Translations under genes and position numbers: made by a program
Part shown: positions 9,730 to 21,279 of the stretch, in pieces
Numbering within the stretch: position 1 is the first letter of the stretch
How the letters are laid out: every line of letters begins with the position of its first letter
Notes under the pieces: model-generated
Seen by the model: the letters and a program-made list of their open reading frames with translations, nothing else
Told to the model about the DNA's origin: nothing
Databases searched by the model: none
Origin: Hypholoma sublateritium FD-334 SS-4
Lineage: Eukaryota; Basidiomycota; Agaricomycetes; Agaricales; Strophariaceae
Direction: 5' to 3'
Assembly (NCBI GenBank): GCA_000827495.1
Contig: KN817538.1
Span: 302,977 to 366,976 of the forward strand
Length of the DNA stretch: 64,000 nucleotides

Positions 9730-11280
9730 ATGATCCCTTTTTTTTGCTGTCTGGTTTATCCTGGCTTCAAGTTCATGGGCCCTACGCACTCTATCCTGCT
9801 TTTGATCTTCACTTGCGTCCTCGTATCTCTTTCTTGGGCGGATATCGTCAATCGAACCACGGATGATTCTCTGGGCGACTCCGCAACACATCTGCTTGTC
9901 ACCTATCTGCCTACAACGGACGGGGTATGGGAAACTGAGAAATGCACGACGTGCTCCATAATGCCCGATATCAGCCAAACGTTCTCTGGGACATACACAG
10001 CGGCAACGCATATGCCCGGACAATCTCCAATCTCAGTTACCATTGACTTCACTGGTCAGTCGTTAATTGAAGCTGCCGGCAGTATGACTCACTGGCGTCT
10101 CTAGGGATTGCACTGTGGGTATTTTTTACATTGGCAAATAATATCTCGGGCGCTGCGACTCAGACCGCTGTCAATTTTACCTTGGACGGAGGCCCACCTA
10201 CATTCTATAACCACGACCCAGAATTATCGACAACTGATTTTCAATACAAGGTCCTGGTATTTCAAAACGACAGCCTTGACAATATCCATCACACACTTGT
10301 CATATCGACATCCCAGTTCTTTCCAGACCCAGTCTATGTTAACTTTGACTACGCCATCTACACGTAAGCGTCACATCCTTTTTATGTCGCACTGTTGAAT
10401 CTTGATCCACCTCCCGCAATGCAGACACGAGGATATCGTCACTACCCCTTCGGGAAATATCACGTCTTCACCTCCGTCAGATACCACTTCTTCTGCCTCG
10501 CCCACGACTTCTCTCTCCATGACTACAGCCGCCCCTGCACCAGCCATAACCACCTCAAATGTAGAAAGTACGGCAGAGCCTACTAAGCACGCGATAATCG
10601 GCGGTGTGCTAGGTGGCACTGCTGCTTCTTTAATCTCACTAGTTGCTTTTTACTGCTGCATCCGCTGTCGTAGAAGATTGGAACGAACCGCCGATGCTGC
10701 TACCTTTCTCGAAGAGCCAACACCTTACATCGATTTACCGCCGTCCTTGGATCGTTTCGAAAGCCCCATGATTTCCGCCCGTCTGCGCCGCAGAGGTGTC
10801 TCCATCGTGCACCCGCTTTCAAAGAGAGCGCTTGAAGAGAGGGAGTCAGTAAACTTTCTACCCCAGAGTGAACAAACGCCGATTCCGACATCAGCGCTGT
10901 CTAGGATTGAGGACGATGTGTTGCACCCTGCGGAATTGATCTCTGGCGGCACTCCCATGGATGGCATCTCATCGAACGCTGATGATCCTCGGACCGAGCA
11001 ACCACCTCGCATCAATCAGCGCCTGCGCAATCTGCGTCAAGATTTTAATGATCTTGCTGCAGAGCTCGGTGAGAGCTCTCACGATATGGCGAACCAGTTA
11101 ATATCAGGACACGACGAGCGTGATCATGATGAGGGGGAGGTTATAAATACCGTGGAGATGCGGGAGCAGCTTCTCATGATCCAAGCGCAAATAGAGGATA
11201 TCGAGGCCCGACAGTCATTTACGTCTGCAAGGACTGGGAACCAGCCATTGTGGATCAGGCCGCCGGAATATACAACATGA
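9730..11280 (+). CDS. Single-pass membrane protein with Thr/Ser stalk and C-terminal PPxY
   Basis: Three exons, 9730-10054, 10105-10363 and 10425-11280, give 479 residues in phase. The second ATG at 9775 gives a cleaner signal peptide ('SILLLIFTCVLVSLSWA') and may be the real start. The ectodomain has 'IVNRTTDDS-GD', 'CTTCSIMPDISQTFSGTYTAAT' split by spacing, and 'FTLDGGPPTF'; a Ser/Thr-rich stalk follows, then a transmembrane segment at about residues 251-273 starting 'AIIGGVLGG' and a Cys/Arg stop-transfer. The cytosolic tail has a coiled-coil-like stretch ('REQLLMIQAQIEDIEARQ') and ends with PPEY at 474-477. Exon 2 has exactly the same length (259 nt) as in the paralog at 59758-61508. The family is abundant and uncharacterised in agaricomycetes; a surface sensor or adhesion role is only a guess. 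Confidence 0.8.
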
Positions 11281-11447
11281 TTACTGCAGACTGTGATATT
11301 CCTACCTATTTATTTGGATAGCCAGTGCTTATTAAATTATAATACCCCTACTAGAGTCTAGGTTGCCTAGTGCTATTGGAACTCGACGCATATCAGCTGC
11401 AAACATGCACATTTGAAAGATACTTTTACAGTATCGCCATCATATGT

Positions 11448-13291
11448 TTAGACTTCCTCCAACTCCCACCTGAACCTGGTCGGATATCCCTCTTCTGGAT
11501 CGGTAAGCTGGGGCTTTTCTTCAACGCCCAACGTTCCTGGTTTATTTGCAACCCACCGGAAAGAGCGCTGCGTCCAAAGGACAAACCTTTGAGTCGGGGC
11601 CCATCTTGAAATCTTGTTGAAATCAGAAACATTGACATCCCTCAGCACATTGCGCTGCAACAACAAACACTTTCTCCCTCCATTCTTTCTCGGCACGGGG
11701 CCATCTTCCGGAGACGCATGGGTCTGCGTAGAACTTGACGCTGATGGATTTTCTTTGCTCTGAGTATGAGAAAGTTGGCATGGGGTGCGACCAAGGATTC
11801 GGCCACGGGACGGTAGGCGCTCGCGTTTTCGTATAAACGAGAGCATTTCCTTCGATAAATTTTAGCAGAAAAAATACGCATTCTCCAAGCTGTCTGACCA
11901 AGCACGTCGACATGACCGCCACACAGGCATAATTCTCCCCTTTTATCTATGTAAAAGGCCTTCGTTGAGCTTGGAAGTCAGCAAGATTTTACATGGTAAG
12001 GAATTATAAGCGCACCTGGGAATCCTCTTCGTCGACTAAAGCCCATAACATCAAAAGATTTCCATCTCGGCCCGAATCTGCGCAGTGCAGCGACCAGTAG
12101 AGTGACGACCCAACAGCACGAATGCGGAAAAAACCAGTAGGAAACCCAGAGCACTCTCGACCGGTTGCAACTGTGTCTAAAATGTGATGAGATGGAAGAC
12201 CTAGGGCAAGGTCGGGGAAAACGGGCTCCAAAGCCTTCGCGCAAAGATTGTTTTTTGAGTACATAATCTGCATGCTTAAGTGAAAGGACTCAACCTGATG
12301 ATTTTCATTGCATATTTTGGCGTTACTCTGTACACCGCCGGATGCACTGATAGGAAATCAGATTCAGCCATGTAAAAGATCAATAGGTCCAAGCGTACAA
12401 TATACGAGCATCTATCGTAATTCTGAGTCAGTCTATGGAATGCACAAGGTAATATTACTAGTGTTACCTGCAGGCTGAGCGATGGGCTCAGGCGTTGGCA
12501 TGAATTGCAACTTCTTGATGGCGGTGTACTTCTCTGAAGTACTTTGGAATATAAAAATTGGCTCGTATTCAATCCCAAGTGGATCTCCCAGTTTTGCTGT
12601 ATTATTCACAAGCCAGAGACATAAGGAGCTAGGCCTCTTCATGCCAAAGCTTGAGAGATAAGTATTAGAGAATGTCCGACAAAAATTGCCTGTACCAATC
12701 ACTGACCGATAGCCTTTTCCATTCTTGGAGATCTTCCAGAAATAAGGAGCATCGCGAGATGAAATCCCTCCCTTAGAAGTCGGCACCACGTACTTATTGT
12801 TATGCTTTGACATTAGGGCAGCTCCTCCCTTTCCATCGTCATGGACGAGCCACTGTTCGATAATATTAGAGCATTCATTAAAGGCCGCATAAAAGTAAAT
12901 GTATTACCTGCTGGGTATCACCGCCGTGGAATGAATGTACGACTATAGAAGAAGGGATGTCAGGCTCATTTTGCGTGTCTTCATAATCATGCAGGTCGAG
13001 CTCGGGATTCAAAGCATTCCCCTTGGAGTTTACAAGAAACTGTGGGCCGTCTGTGGGCGTATTTTAGCTATAAATTTGCGACTTTAAGTCTGAAAATGAA
13101 TTCACAAAAGTAAAAGGTCGGATTGTCATTATGAGAAGGCATGTTATCTTCCCCAATAGTGCCTTCCTCCGAGGTGACTGAATCTGCAGAGTCAATGGTC
13201 AGTGGTACATTAGTTAAAAACAGATGATTAATCTTGAACAAATCTACATACGATTAGTAGAGATTTCTGTGGAAGAACGTCTTGATACCAT
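11448..13291 (-). pseudogene. Beta-trefoil lectin-type paralog B, frameshifted in the last exon
   Basis: Exons read in phase are 13291-13252, 13183-13106, 13050-12908, 12852-12707, 12649-12468, 12346-12327 (20 nt), 12267-12016, 11959-11899 and 11849-11448. Exons 3, 4 and 8 have the same lengths as in paralog A (143, 146, 61 nt). The same landmarks occur: 'GGDTQQ|WLVHDDG', 'GRECSGFPTGFFRIR', 'PWPNPWSHPMPTFSYS'. In the last exon one extra base near 11637 moves the frame, and TGA at 11623-11625 ends it; the downstream part still reads well in another frame to 11448, ending like A. The protein would lose about 60 C-terminal residues, so it is either a young pseudogene, a truncated functional version, or an assembly error. 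Confidence 0.55.
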
Positions 13292-13350
13292 TTCTACGGA
13301 GAGTCAGGTTAGAGTCTTGATCGGTTGAACTTGATGGATGCGATACGACA

Positions 13351-13400
13351 GGGGCTTAAGCGCCCACTGTCAAGATGCTATATTCCCGGTTCAGGGCCGG
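13351..13400 (-). promoter_or_regulatory. Conserved core promoter block of lectin gene B
   Basis: The block 'ggggcttaagcgcccactgt' through 'ggttcagggccgg' lies 60-109 bp upstream of the start at 13291 and matches 7241-7300 upstream of paralog A. The TATA-like element is 'gggaatatagca' on the coding strand. The rest of 13401-13645 holds no gene. Confidence 0.5.
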
Positions 13401-13645
13401 TCATGCTAAATCTTGGCTAAATCTTAATTATTTCGAGGTGAACAGTTTTTGTCATAAGACACAAGCCAATTAAAGACTAAAGTATTACAATAAGCCTAGC
13501 AGTCACAAGGAAATGAAGCACTGAGGCATATATTTCGTTTATCCTAGTGAGCTCGAAGGGCATATTCCTTGCATATTCCACAAATATTCCAACAAAAAGT
13601 CAACAAAAAGTACATGTGAAATGATAGTTCACAATCGCAGTAAAC

Positions 13646-14633
13646 TCAAACTTGTTCAATTTCCCATCTGAATCTCATTGGGCATCCGTCCGCTGGATCC
13701 GGAATCTGCGGGTACTCTTCAACTCCTAATGTGCCTTGTTGGTCCTCATTCCACTGAAATGAGCGGTTCGTCCATCGAACAAATCGTGCGTTCGGTGCCC
13801 ATCTCGAAATGTCGTTGAAGCTGCAAATTTTTACAGGTGCAGAACAGTGTGATGCGACGAGAAATTCCTTGTTCCATTCGCTCTCCGCGCGGGGCCACTG
13901 TCCAGAGACCAACGGATCTATGTAAAACTTGACTGCAATGCATTTGGTCTTCGCCGAGTAGGAAAAGGTTGGGAGAGGATGGGACCAAGGGTTTGGCCAT
14001 GGAACTGTCGGCGTACGGGGTTTGGAAATAATTAGGCAATTCCCTTGAATACGAAACAATAATTAACAGAAGAGTGAGCTTCGGGCGTGATAAGTAAAGC
14101 AGACGAGTGGTCTGACCGATCACATCAACGAAACAGCCACCTATGCATAATTCTCCCTTTGAATTTACGTAGAATGCTTTGGTGAAGCCAGGTCAGCGAA
14201 AATGTGATGTCGAGAGATTGGTTCTGAAGAAACTGGTGCACCTGAGAGTCTTCTTCGCCCACCAGCTTCCACAGCATCAGAGCATTTCCCTCGCGGGATG
14301 AATCCGAGTAATGTAGCGACCAGTATTTTGTCGTTCCTTCAGAGCGAATGCGGAAAAAACCAGTAGGAAACCCAGAGCACTCTCGGCCAGTAGAAACTGA
14401 ATCCATGATGTTGCTCGACGGAAGGCCGGGAGTGAGCGTGTTACCACCATCTCCGAATCCGTCCAGGGGGTCTACATAGTTATCGTTTGTACCAGTTGAA
14501 TCGTATCGATTGAATAAGAAATGCACGAAGTCATTAAATTACCATTAATAAGTAAGTATATCGTGAGTGAGTCAATCGGTCGTCGCTTACTCGGCGTAGT
14601 AAAGCCTTCGGAAAAATCCTTTTGTCCGGCCAT
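13646..14633 (-). pseudogene. Lectin-type paralog C, C-terminal module only, splice-frame conflict
   Basis: An ATG at 14633 opens exon 1 (14633-14591), followed by 14471-14242, 14176-14117 and 14043-13646. The gene holds only the C-terminal module shared with A and B: 'GRECSGFPTGFFRIR', 'YWSLHYSDSSREGNALMLW', 'PWPNPWSHPLPTFSYS', and the end 'MRFRWEIEQV'. It lacks the N-terminal beta-trefoil half and has its own short unrelated start. Exon 2 ends in phase 0 with CAG|GTGCAC, but the acceptor AAAG is followed by CATTC, where A and B have GCCTT; one base is missing, so the spliced frame meets a stop at once. Either the gene is dead, an unseen splice site is used, or a base was lost in the assembly. 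Confidence 0.5.
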
Positions 14634-14820
14634 GAAACAGAACAGAGCGTAGGAAGGTAAGTACGACGGGGACTTCGAAATTAGCGCCCAAGAAATACAG
14701 TGCTCTTAGCTTTAGGGCCGGTCATAAATTGTGATCGCATCTTATAGCGCGGAGCTCTGTCTCCTGCCTAAATCCCCCAAGTTACATAACTGAAGCCCCG
14801 CTTAAAACAGCCTTGTCCCA

Positions 14821-15253
14821 ATGAACTCCCCGCCCGATCCTAGTTCGCCGTCGCCGTCTACACCATCATCCGGATCGCCACCTCCAGAAGAGGCGTACCC
14901 ATCTGGCACTGGCGCCGGGTCCGCAAGCTACCTCGCGAACCTCACCAGCCACATCGGGTCTGCGTTCAGTGGGTCGAGCGCGTCCAAGAGGCGCCTCCCC
15001 ACGGGGTCGTCGTTTGCCGCTGGATCGACCAGAGACGCGAAGTCGCGGCGACGCGGCGAATCTGGACGCCCCGGGAACCCGAATTGGGATGGTTTGAAGG
15101 ACAATGGCGGGAAGAAGGAGAAAGACGAGTTGATCGATACTGCTCTGGTTGATTATCTGAGAAAAGGTACGCTTAAGATGTTATGGGGTGGATTGTCATT
15201 GATCCTTTGAAGAAATCGGAGACCCGTTTCAGGAGCTTCCCTTCAAAGGCTGA
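14821..15253 (+). CDS. Small conserved hypothetical protein
   Basis: Two exons, 14821-15166 and 15213-15253, give 128 residues. The first part is Pro/Ser-rich and disordered ('PPDPSSPSPSTPSSGSPPPEE'). The middle is basic. The end carries a compact acidic-basic block 'ELIDTALVDYLRKEIGDP' followed by 'FQELPFKG' and stop. The second exon is only 41 nt, but the donor (GGTACGC) and acceptor (TTGAAG) join in phase and the spliced end reads naturally. It is convergent with the flippase gene ending at 15576. Function is unknown. Confidence 0.5.
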
Positions 15254-15575
15254 ACAGGTCCTCATGTTTTTTTGGTGCGCATGTCTATCTTGAACCACTG
15301 CTCCGCCATGCTCATCGTTATGTTAATTAGTTGCTATGCCCACTTTGTATTTCTAGATTTTTGCAATTACACATAATCATCGGCCAAAATGATCATGTCT
15401 GAATCAGCCTGCGATTTATCTTGAAAGGTTTGTGCATAGAAGATATATGGTCTCAAGTCGTCGGAAAATAGGTCCATTACATAAATAATGTGACAACACT
15501 ACTCGATACAACAAATTTACCATAAAGCTCCTCCAATGAAAACAGAAAACATTACAAACATACATTTACAACATA
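15254..15575. other. 3' intergenic between convergent genes
   Basis: AT-rich, no open frame of note. It holds the 3' ends of the small gene (plus) and the flippase gene (minus). Confidence 0.5.
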
Positions 15576-18500
15576 TCATGAAGCAGACGAGACCTTCCTC
15601 CGCAAGAAGCTCCGCGGCAGAGAAAGGACATTTTTAATCGCGTCCTTTCCTTTGCTACCACTCGGCAGATGCTGCTTAGACATCCTCCTCTCCGATAGGT
15701 TCGTCTGCACGCGGCGCATCTCTACTCCGTTCTCCTCTGTCGCAAAGTCGAATCCACGGTCCACAGATGTAAGGCCTGTCGCCATGTCCGTCCGGTTCGA
15801 CGAGCGGATATCGCCCGACGGCCGCCCAAAGCGACGGGGCTCCAGTGACATGGTGCTGCTTGCGCGTGAGTCGCGTCTCCGGGTTTTCGATATCGGTGGC
15901 GGTCCGGCTGCGCCATCCCCCTGCTTTGCTTTGGAGAAAGACGACAAATCCCTGCCAGGGTACTTCTTTTGCAGGAGCTGGAACGTCTCGAGGTCTCCTG
16001 GGCTATAGATGAACTTCCAGCTTTTGTAGAGATACCGAGGGGCGAGCGCAATAAAGAAGGTGAGAGGTAACGATAACCAGAAATAGGCCGATCTGAAAAG
16101 GAAGTGGTCGTTGCCATAAAGATTGCTAGTGGGCGCAGCGTTAGGCCCCAATGCCGAGTAGATGATCTGTGCATGCCATTTTGTGAGACGCAGACAAATG
16201 CCCAGGAGTGTGCACGTACAGTGAAACACCATTGCACGACCAGGCCAAAAGCGACAGCAAATGTAAGCCACCATGTCCATACTGTCGCAGTAAATCCGGT
16301 ATACAAGTCAACCACAAGGACGCTGGATATAGCCATAGTCTGTAATGAAAACCAGTTATGAGGCTTTCGTCCAGAGTATTCTTAGAAATACACACCGTTG
16401 AAAACTCGAACTGACCAACATCCCACCCATCTGGACGGGCAGAGCTGCTAAAATAGGTATATTGGATTAAGAAATAGATAACGGCCGACTACGGTGAGAG
16501 GTCAGGAAAAGGCAAAGCGATGTGAATAACCTCACGCACCTGAACGATTCCATCCAGGACGTAGATCGTGAAGATCCTGATGCCAAACCAAGTGCCTTCT
16601 CGGCCGTATCGATATAATTCCGGTACTGCCATCAGGGTATGCGAGTCTGAAAGAAAAATATCAGTGGCCTTAACGGGGATATGATGCTGAAACGCACCGA
16701 GGAAGCGGTCAAATAATCCAATTCCAATGACAGGAAGGACTGTCCACAGCGAATTCCAGAAAAGAATATAGGTATAGTCAAATGCGCTGAATAGATCATT
16801 AGAAAATGTTCAGACCAAGAAAAAGGGCAACTCACTAAGCTGCGCTCCAACCATCGAAGATTTGGAACCACCACAGCACTCCAGTTGGTACAATATTTTT
16901 GTAGAAAAAGTTAAGGATCCTGGAAACGATAGCATTACAATTTGATTAGAGAGATCAGGGGGGAAATCACATACATGACACCGTTGCGGGCATATGACCA
17001 GTGACCATGGACAAGTAACAGCTTCTTGAGGAATCGGAACTAGAACGGTTTTAGGACTTTCTACAGATTGTTCAAACATAAATGTAAATTTGAGACTGAC
17101 CTGAGCAATAGAGTAGTCCGACGAGTTGACTGCCTGAAGCCCTTCTTCGCCTGAGATACCAACACCAACGTCAGCAGCTTGGATCATGCTGACATCGTTG
17201 GCGCCATCTCCGATGGCCAAAGTCATTGCACCCAAACCATCCTTCACTAAGCGAACGACTAACGCCTTCTGAAGTGGGGAAACCCGGCAACAAATCACTC
17301 CGGCACATAATACGGAAAGACGCAGTAGCAAAGCCTTGCTTTCATCGTTGGCAAAGGCCTTTTGAACACATGTGAGCTTACATCTATTTTTTATGATTAA
17401 TATTGGACATACCTGCAGTAACGCCGCGCCGTCAATCACTAGAACAAAACCTCCCGGTCGATCGCCATTGTCCGCACCAACTAGGGAAACCCCAGTGGTT
17501 ACTCTTTGGAGGGGAATAGTACGGTCTTCGTTAACTTTATGATCCAAAGAACTCGATTCATCTGTTGACTCGGGGAAGAACTGGAGTAGGGCATTATTTA
17601 TTTGAGCGTCGACCAGGCGTGTTCCTCCTCGAATCACAATGATGTTTGAATCAGGAGTGATGAGGTTTGTACTTTTCCCAATGGCTGGAATTGGTCGTTA
17701 TCAATATAGTTTTAAACGAAAGTAGGGATTTCAACGAACCAACAGCCGTTTCTAACTTGTCTCCTGTTGCTACCCAGATCTTGATGCCAGCTGTCTTCAG
17801 ATCCGCGATGGTTTCTGGGACACCATCTTGGAGGCGATCTTCGATGGCGGTGGCGCCCAACAGGCACAGATTTTGCTCGAGTTCATTGGACACGGCTTCG
17901 ATTCGGTCTTCGCGATGTTCCAGCGAAACGTTTGCCTCATCATACTTCGCACTCCAAGATTCATACTCGGCCACTTGGGTAGATGTATCAGTAACGGAAA
18001 AGCAGTAAATATCATGTACATACCTGAGATGGGCCGGTAGCCCAGCGTGAGAGTCCTCAACCCACTGAAGGCAAATTCGCTGAGGTGCCTTTCAGTCTCT
18101 GCTTTGAGTCCCTCCTCTCCTGGACGCAACCGTTCAAAAATCACGTTATCGGCGCCCTTCGTAAGTAGTAGGAGGCCATCGTTCGGGGAGTCGAGGCGGC
18201 GAACAACCACGCTCATCCGTTTTCGAGCGCTTGTAAACTCCAGAATATTCAGAAGTTCATATTTCTCGACATCGGTAGATCCAGGGCTACGCAAAGAGAG
18301 AATATCTCTGTCTTTCCCCAGGAAGATGTAGCCTAAGTCTGCTGCGGTCTGGACAAGCGCTGCTTCGTCTGGGGACTGAGCCTTGTAATGGACGGCCCCA
18401 GTCTCGGGATCTATCGCGGCCAAGACTGTGTGACACAGGGACAAGACAGTGAAGAAATTGATCAACGAAAAGTCTTGAAGAGCGGGGTTGGGACTGTTTG

Positions 18501-20431
18501 AATTGGTAGCCTTTTCGATGTCGTCAAGTAAGTTAAGATCTTGGAATTTAGTGTCCTCTGTGATACTAAGCGAGGCTTTCTTCTTGAGTTCTGTATCAAC
18601 AATCTGGCTACGCGAGCTACTGCTCATATGCTGTTCCGCGGCCCAGAGGTCAACTTGAACGGCTTGGGCAGTCGGGGGGTCCTTTGAATCGCGTTTGACC
18701 TCAACGAGTTCCTCTGGCCTATCGTTACCTCTATATGCTTTCCCCCCAATCGAACACATTCTGAATACCATTGAATTCTAATGAAGTATGACTCAATGAT
18801 AGATGGTAATGATGTCGATAAGGAAACATACCTGTGTCAGGGTGCCTGTTTTGTCCGAAAATATGTATTCGATTTGACCGAGATCGTCTGAAAGGTTCCA
18901 AGACCGAGCTATGGTTGCTTGCTTTGTCTTCTCGTAGTATATATCTGCGTCGAAATAGATAAATGCCGCTTGCAGGGTTCGAACAACTTCAATAGAGATG
19001 TACAACGAAATGGGCACAATGTCTTGGAATCTGCACGCAGTCAAGATAAGTGAGATGAAAGCTGCTTGAACACTCACGTCAAGAAAGCAAACACCAATGT
19101 GATCAGCCCATTGATTTTCGGATTATCATCAGAATGATCGTCCGAAAACAGCCAAGGGGCGTCCAATGGGAAGAACTTCTTCTCCAAAGACGAATCTACA
19201 ATTGCGCAAACGACTGCCATCACCGCTAGAATAGCCAAATTGATAAAGCTGGACGATTAATGGTCAATATTTGCGAACGGTGATGCCAGTATTTAGAAAA
19301 GGCGTACACTTGGGGATTCATTTGTCTTTCGACTTTGCTTCGTTTACTCGGTGTTCCCCCAGAGTTCAGGAGTATCTTTGTATCGAAGCCCGTGAATAAG
19401 ACGACCCCGACAACCCAGTCAGTATTCCTTAGGACCGTTCCACGGAGAAGTGTATGCGATAAGTCGATGGAAGAGACGTCATTGTTGACTGTCACAGCTG
19501 CATTGAGTCTGTACATGTCTGTATCAGGCCGCTCGCAATCAATGTGGAATTGGTTTTTGGGATCAGCGCATTGTTGCGCGTCGGTGAGGTTTGCAAGCGC
19601 CGTAACACCACGCCGAGATTTCAGATTCGTCTCTCCGTCCAAATTCTTGGTTTCTACAAATGCAACATTTTCCTCCTCGGATGTCGAGCATATCACAATA
19701 TCCGCTGGAAATGGCTGGTTATCCATGATTTTGACGATGTCGCCAACCCGCAAATCTTCCCAATAGGTTTGCTTCCAGTGGGGTTTGTCCGGTGTATTAG
19801 AGTGATCCTCGTAGTCGAACTCCGGGCTTCCATGTGTGGGCCGACGAGAGAAGATTGGCGGGAAGAATGATTTGCTCTTGGCTTCAGTCGCATTGTGATT
19901 GACCCAATCCCCCCCTGAAAGAACTCGAACTTGGCTGAAGTTAACTTCTTCGTCTGATTGATGGCGCTTAAAGTCTTCATATCCATCTTTTAGAGCGGTA
20001 ATGACCAGAATGACTATCAGCGGCAATATAGCCGCTCCTGGTGATATGGTGGCAAACTCGTGGAAGAATTGGAGAATTGCTATGCCCAAGAAGAATCTAC
20101 ATACGACAGATAGATTGAGTATGTAAGGTAATCATCGGCAGAGATGGACGCACACATTGGCAACACGACGAAACTGTTCCAGTAAGTTCCGCGGAAGGAA
20201 CGTTATCAGAGAATATTTCGAAGTGATAATTTGATTAGAGGTGAATATGTGATCTCGTCGTATTTTGCCTTTGCGGTCGAAGTTACTTGGTGGAAGGGGT
20301 TCGTTCAGATAGACAGTCCTAGGTGGCCCAGGCGCCCGTTTCCGTGTGAAGAGATCGGCGACATTGTAGCTAGCCAGGCGGTCGTACCAATGGCCAATAT
20401 TGGCCGGAAAGGAACGAGTGGGCTTCGCCAT
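15576..20431 (-). CDS. P4-type ATPase, phospholipid flippase (Dnf-type)
   Basis: Fifteen exons join in phase: 20431-20154, 20096-19308, 19248-19078, 19030-18832, 18777-18024, 17973-17740, 17684-17413, 17376-17101, 17039-16975, 16919-16836, 16786-16698, 16646-16540, 16488-16396, 16339-16220 and 16166-15576, for 1373 residues. The P4 signature DGET is at 246-249, the phosphorylation motif DKTGTLT at 472-478 (Asp472 acylphosphate), and GDGAND at 955-960. Ten hydrophobic segments are expected; the pairs before and after DGET and the C-terminal six are visible. The N-terminus has '[11 protein letters not shown]' and '[18 protein letters not shown]', as in Dnf/ATP10-class flippases. Such enzymes move phospholipids from the outer to the cytosolic leaflet with a CDC50 partner. 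A Dnf3-like assignment is likely but not certain. The start used is the first ATG that leads into homologous sequence; coding-looking sequence upstream (about 20500-20690) may belong to an unresolved first exon. Confidence 0.9.
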
Positions 20432-21279
20432 GGAGGGGCCAGACAGGTCGTGGCAGGCGATAAAGGAGGCCTCCGTACGAAAACGGTGGGCGCTGCTTAA
20501 CCACGCTAAACATACTCCGTGTTTTCCCAAGGGGCGATGAATCAGCAAGCCGGGGTGCTGTGCTGATGCTGGACGATGATGGCTCCGTGCTGACACTGAC
20601 AACCAGATTCGGAGAGAAATCGCGTTTCGGCTTCGGTTTCTTTACTCCGGACCGAGGCCGAAAGTTGATCGGATGCTGAGTAGACACTATATAGGCATGA
20701 GGTGCCCTGCCGGCGGGATTCGAGTGTGGACAACACAGGGCCACCATTACTGAAGCTATTGGGCATTTCTGATTACCTGCACCAGGTCTCTAGCAGTCTC
20801 TCGCGCTGCGACCGTCAGTTTCTGTGGTAGTGGGAAAATCATGTCATTATAAAAGTTGATAATACAGGATTGATCCCAAACGTCGTACCGCGGTGTTCGG
20901 AAAACACAGTTCGGAGCGGTTCGCACCGTCAGCAGCCTTTATAATATCACCAACTTTGCCAATCTCATCAGATTGTGATAATAATGACGAATGTGGCCAC
21001 GCACCAATTGAGAGTTGAGCCGGACAAGCAAACACCCACAAGTCTTCCACGATGAAAGCAACAATGGAATACTATCGAGACGTAGGCAAGGGTGATAAGG
21101 ATACAAGGTGGAAAAAAAAAGATCAAAGTGCTTTGAGGGAATACACGCAGAAAATCCGGAAAGAATACATGGCAAACATAGATAGTAATAAGGATAATTC
21201 AAGAGATGACGACACGACCAGGAAGAAATGCGTTGAGAATCATAAATACCGCACTGCGAAGGATTGCATGTGAGTCCCT
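20432..21279. other. Intergenic between flippase and FAN1 genes
   Basis: Part of 20500-20690 reads on the minus strand as a Pro/Ser-rich open stretch including 'RDFSPNLVVSVSTEPSSSS' and could be an upstream flippase exon, but no splice solution was convincing. The rest, including a Lys-rich plus-strand frame at 21052-21273, shows nothing supportable. Confidence 0.35.

Noticed and set aside
21052..21273. Lys/Asp-rich 73-codon frame upstream of the FAN1 3' end
   Set aside because: Composition is explained by an A-rich tract; no conservation signal or splice continuation.
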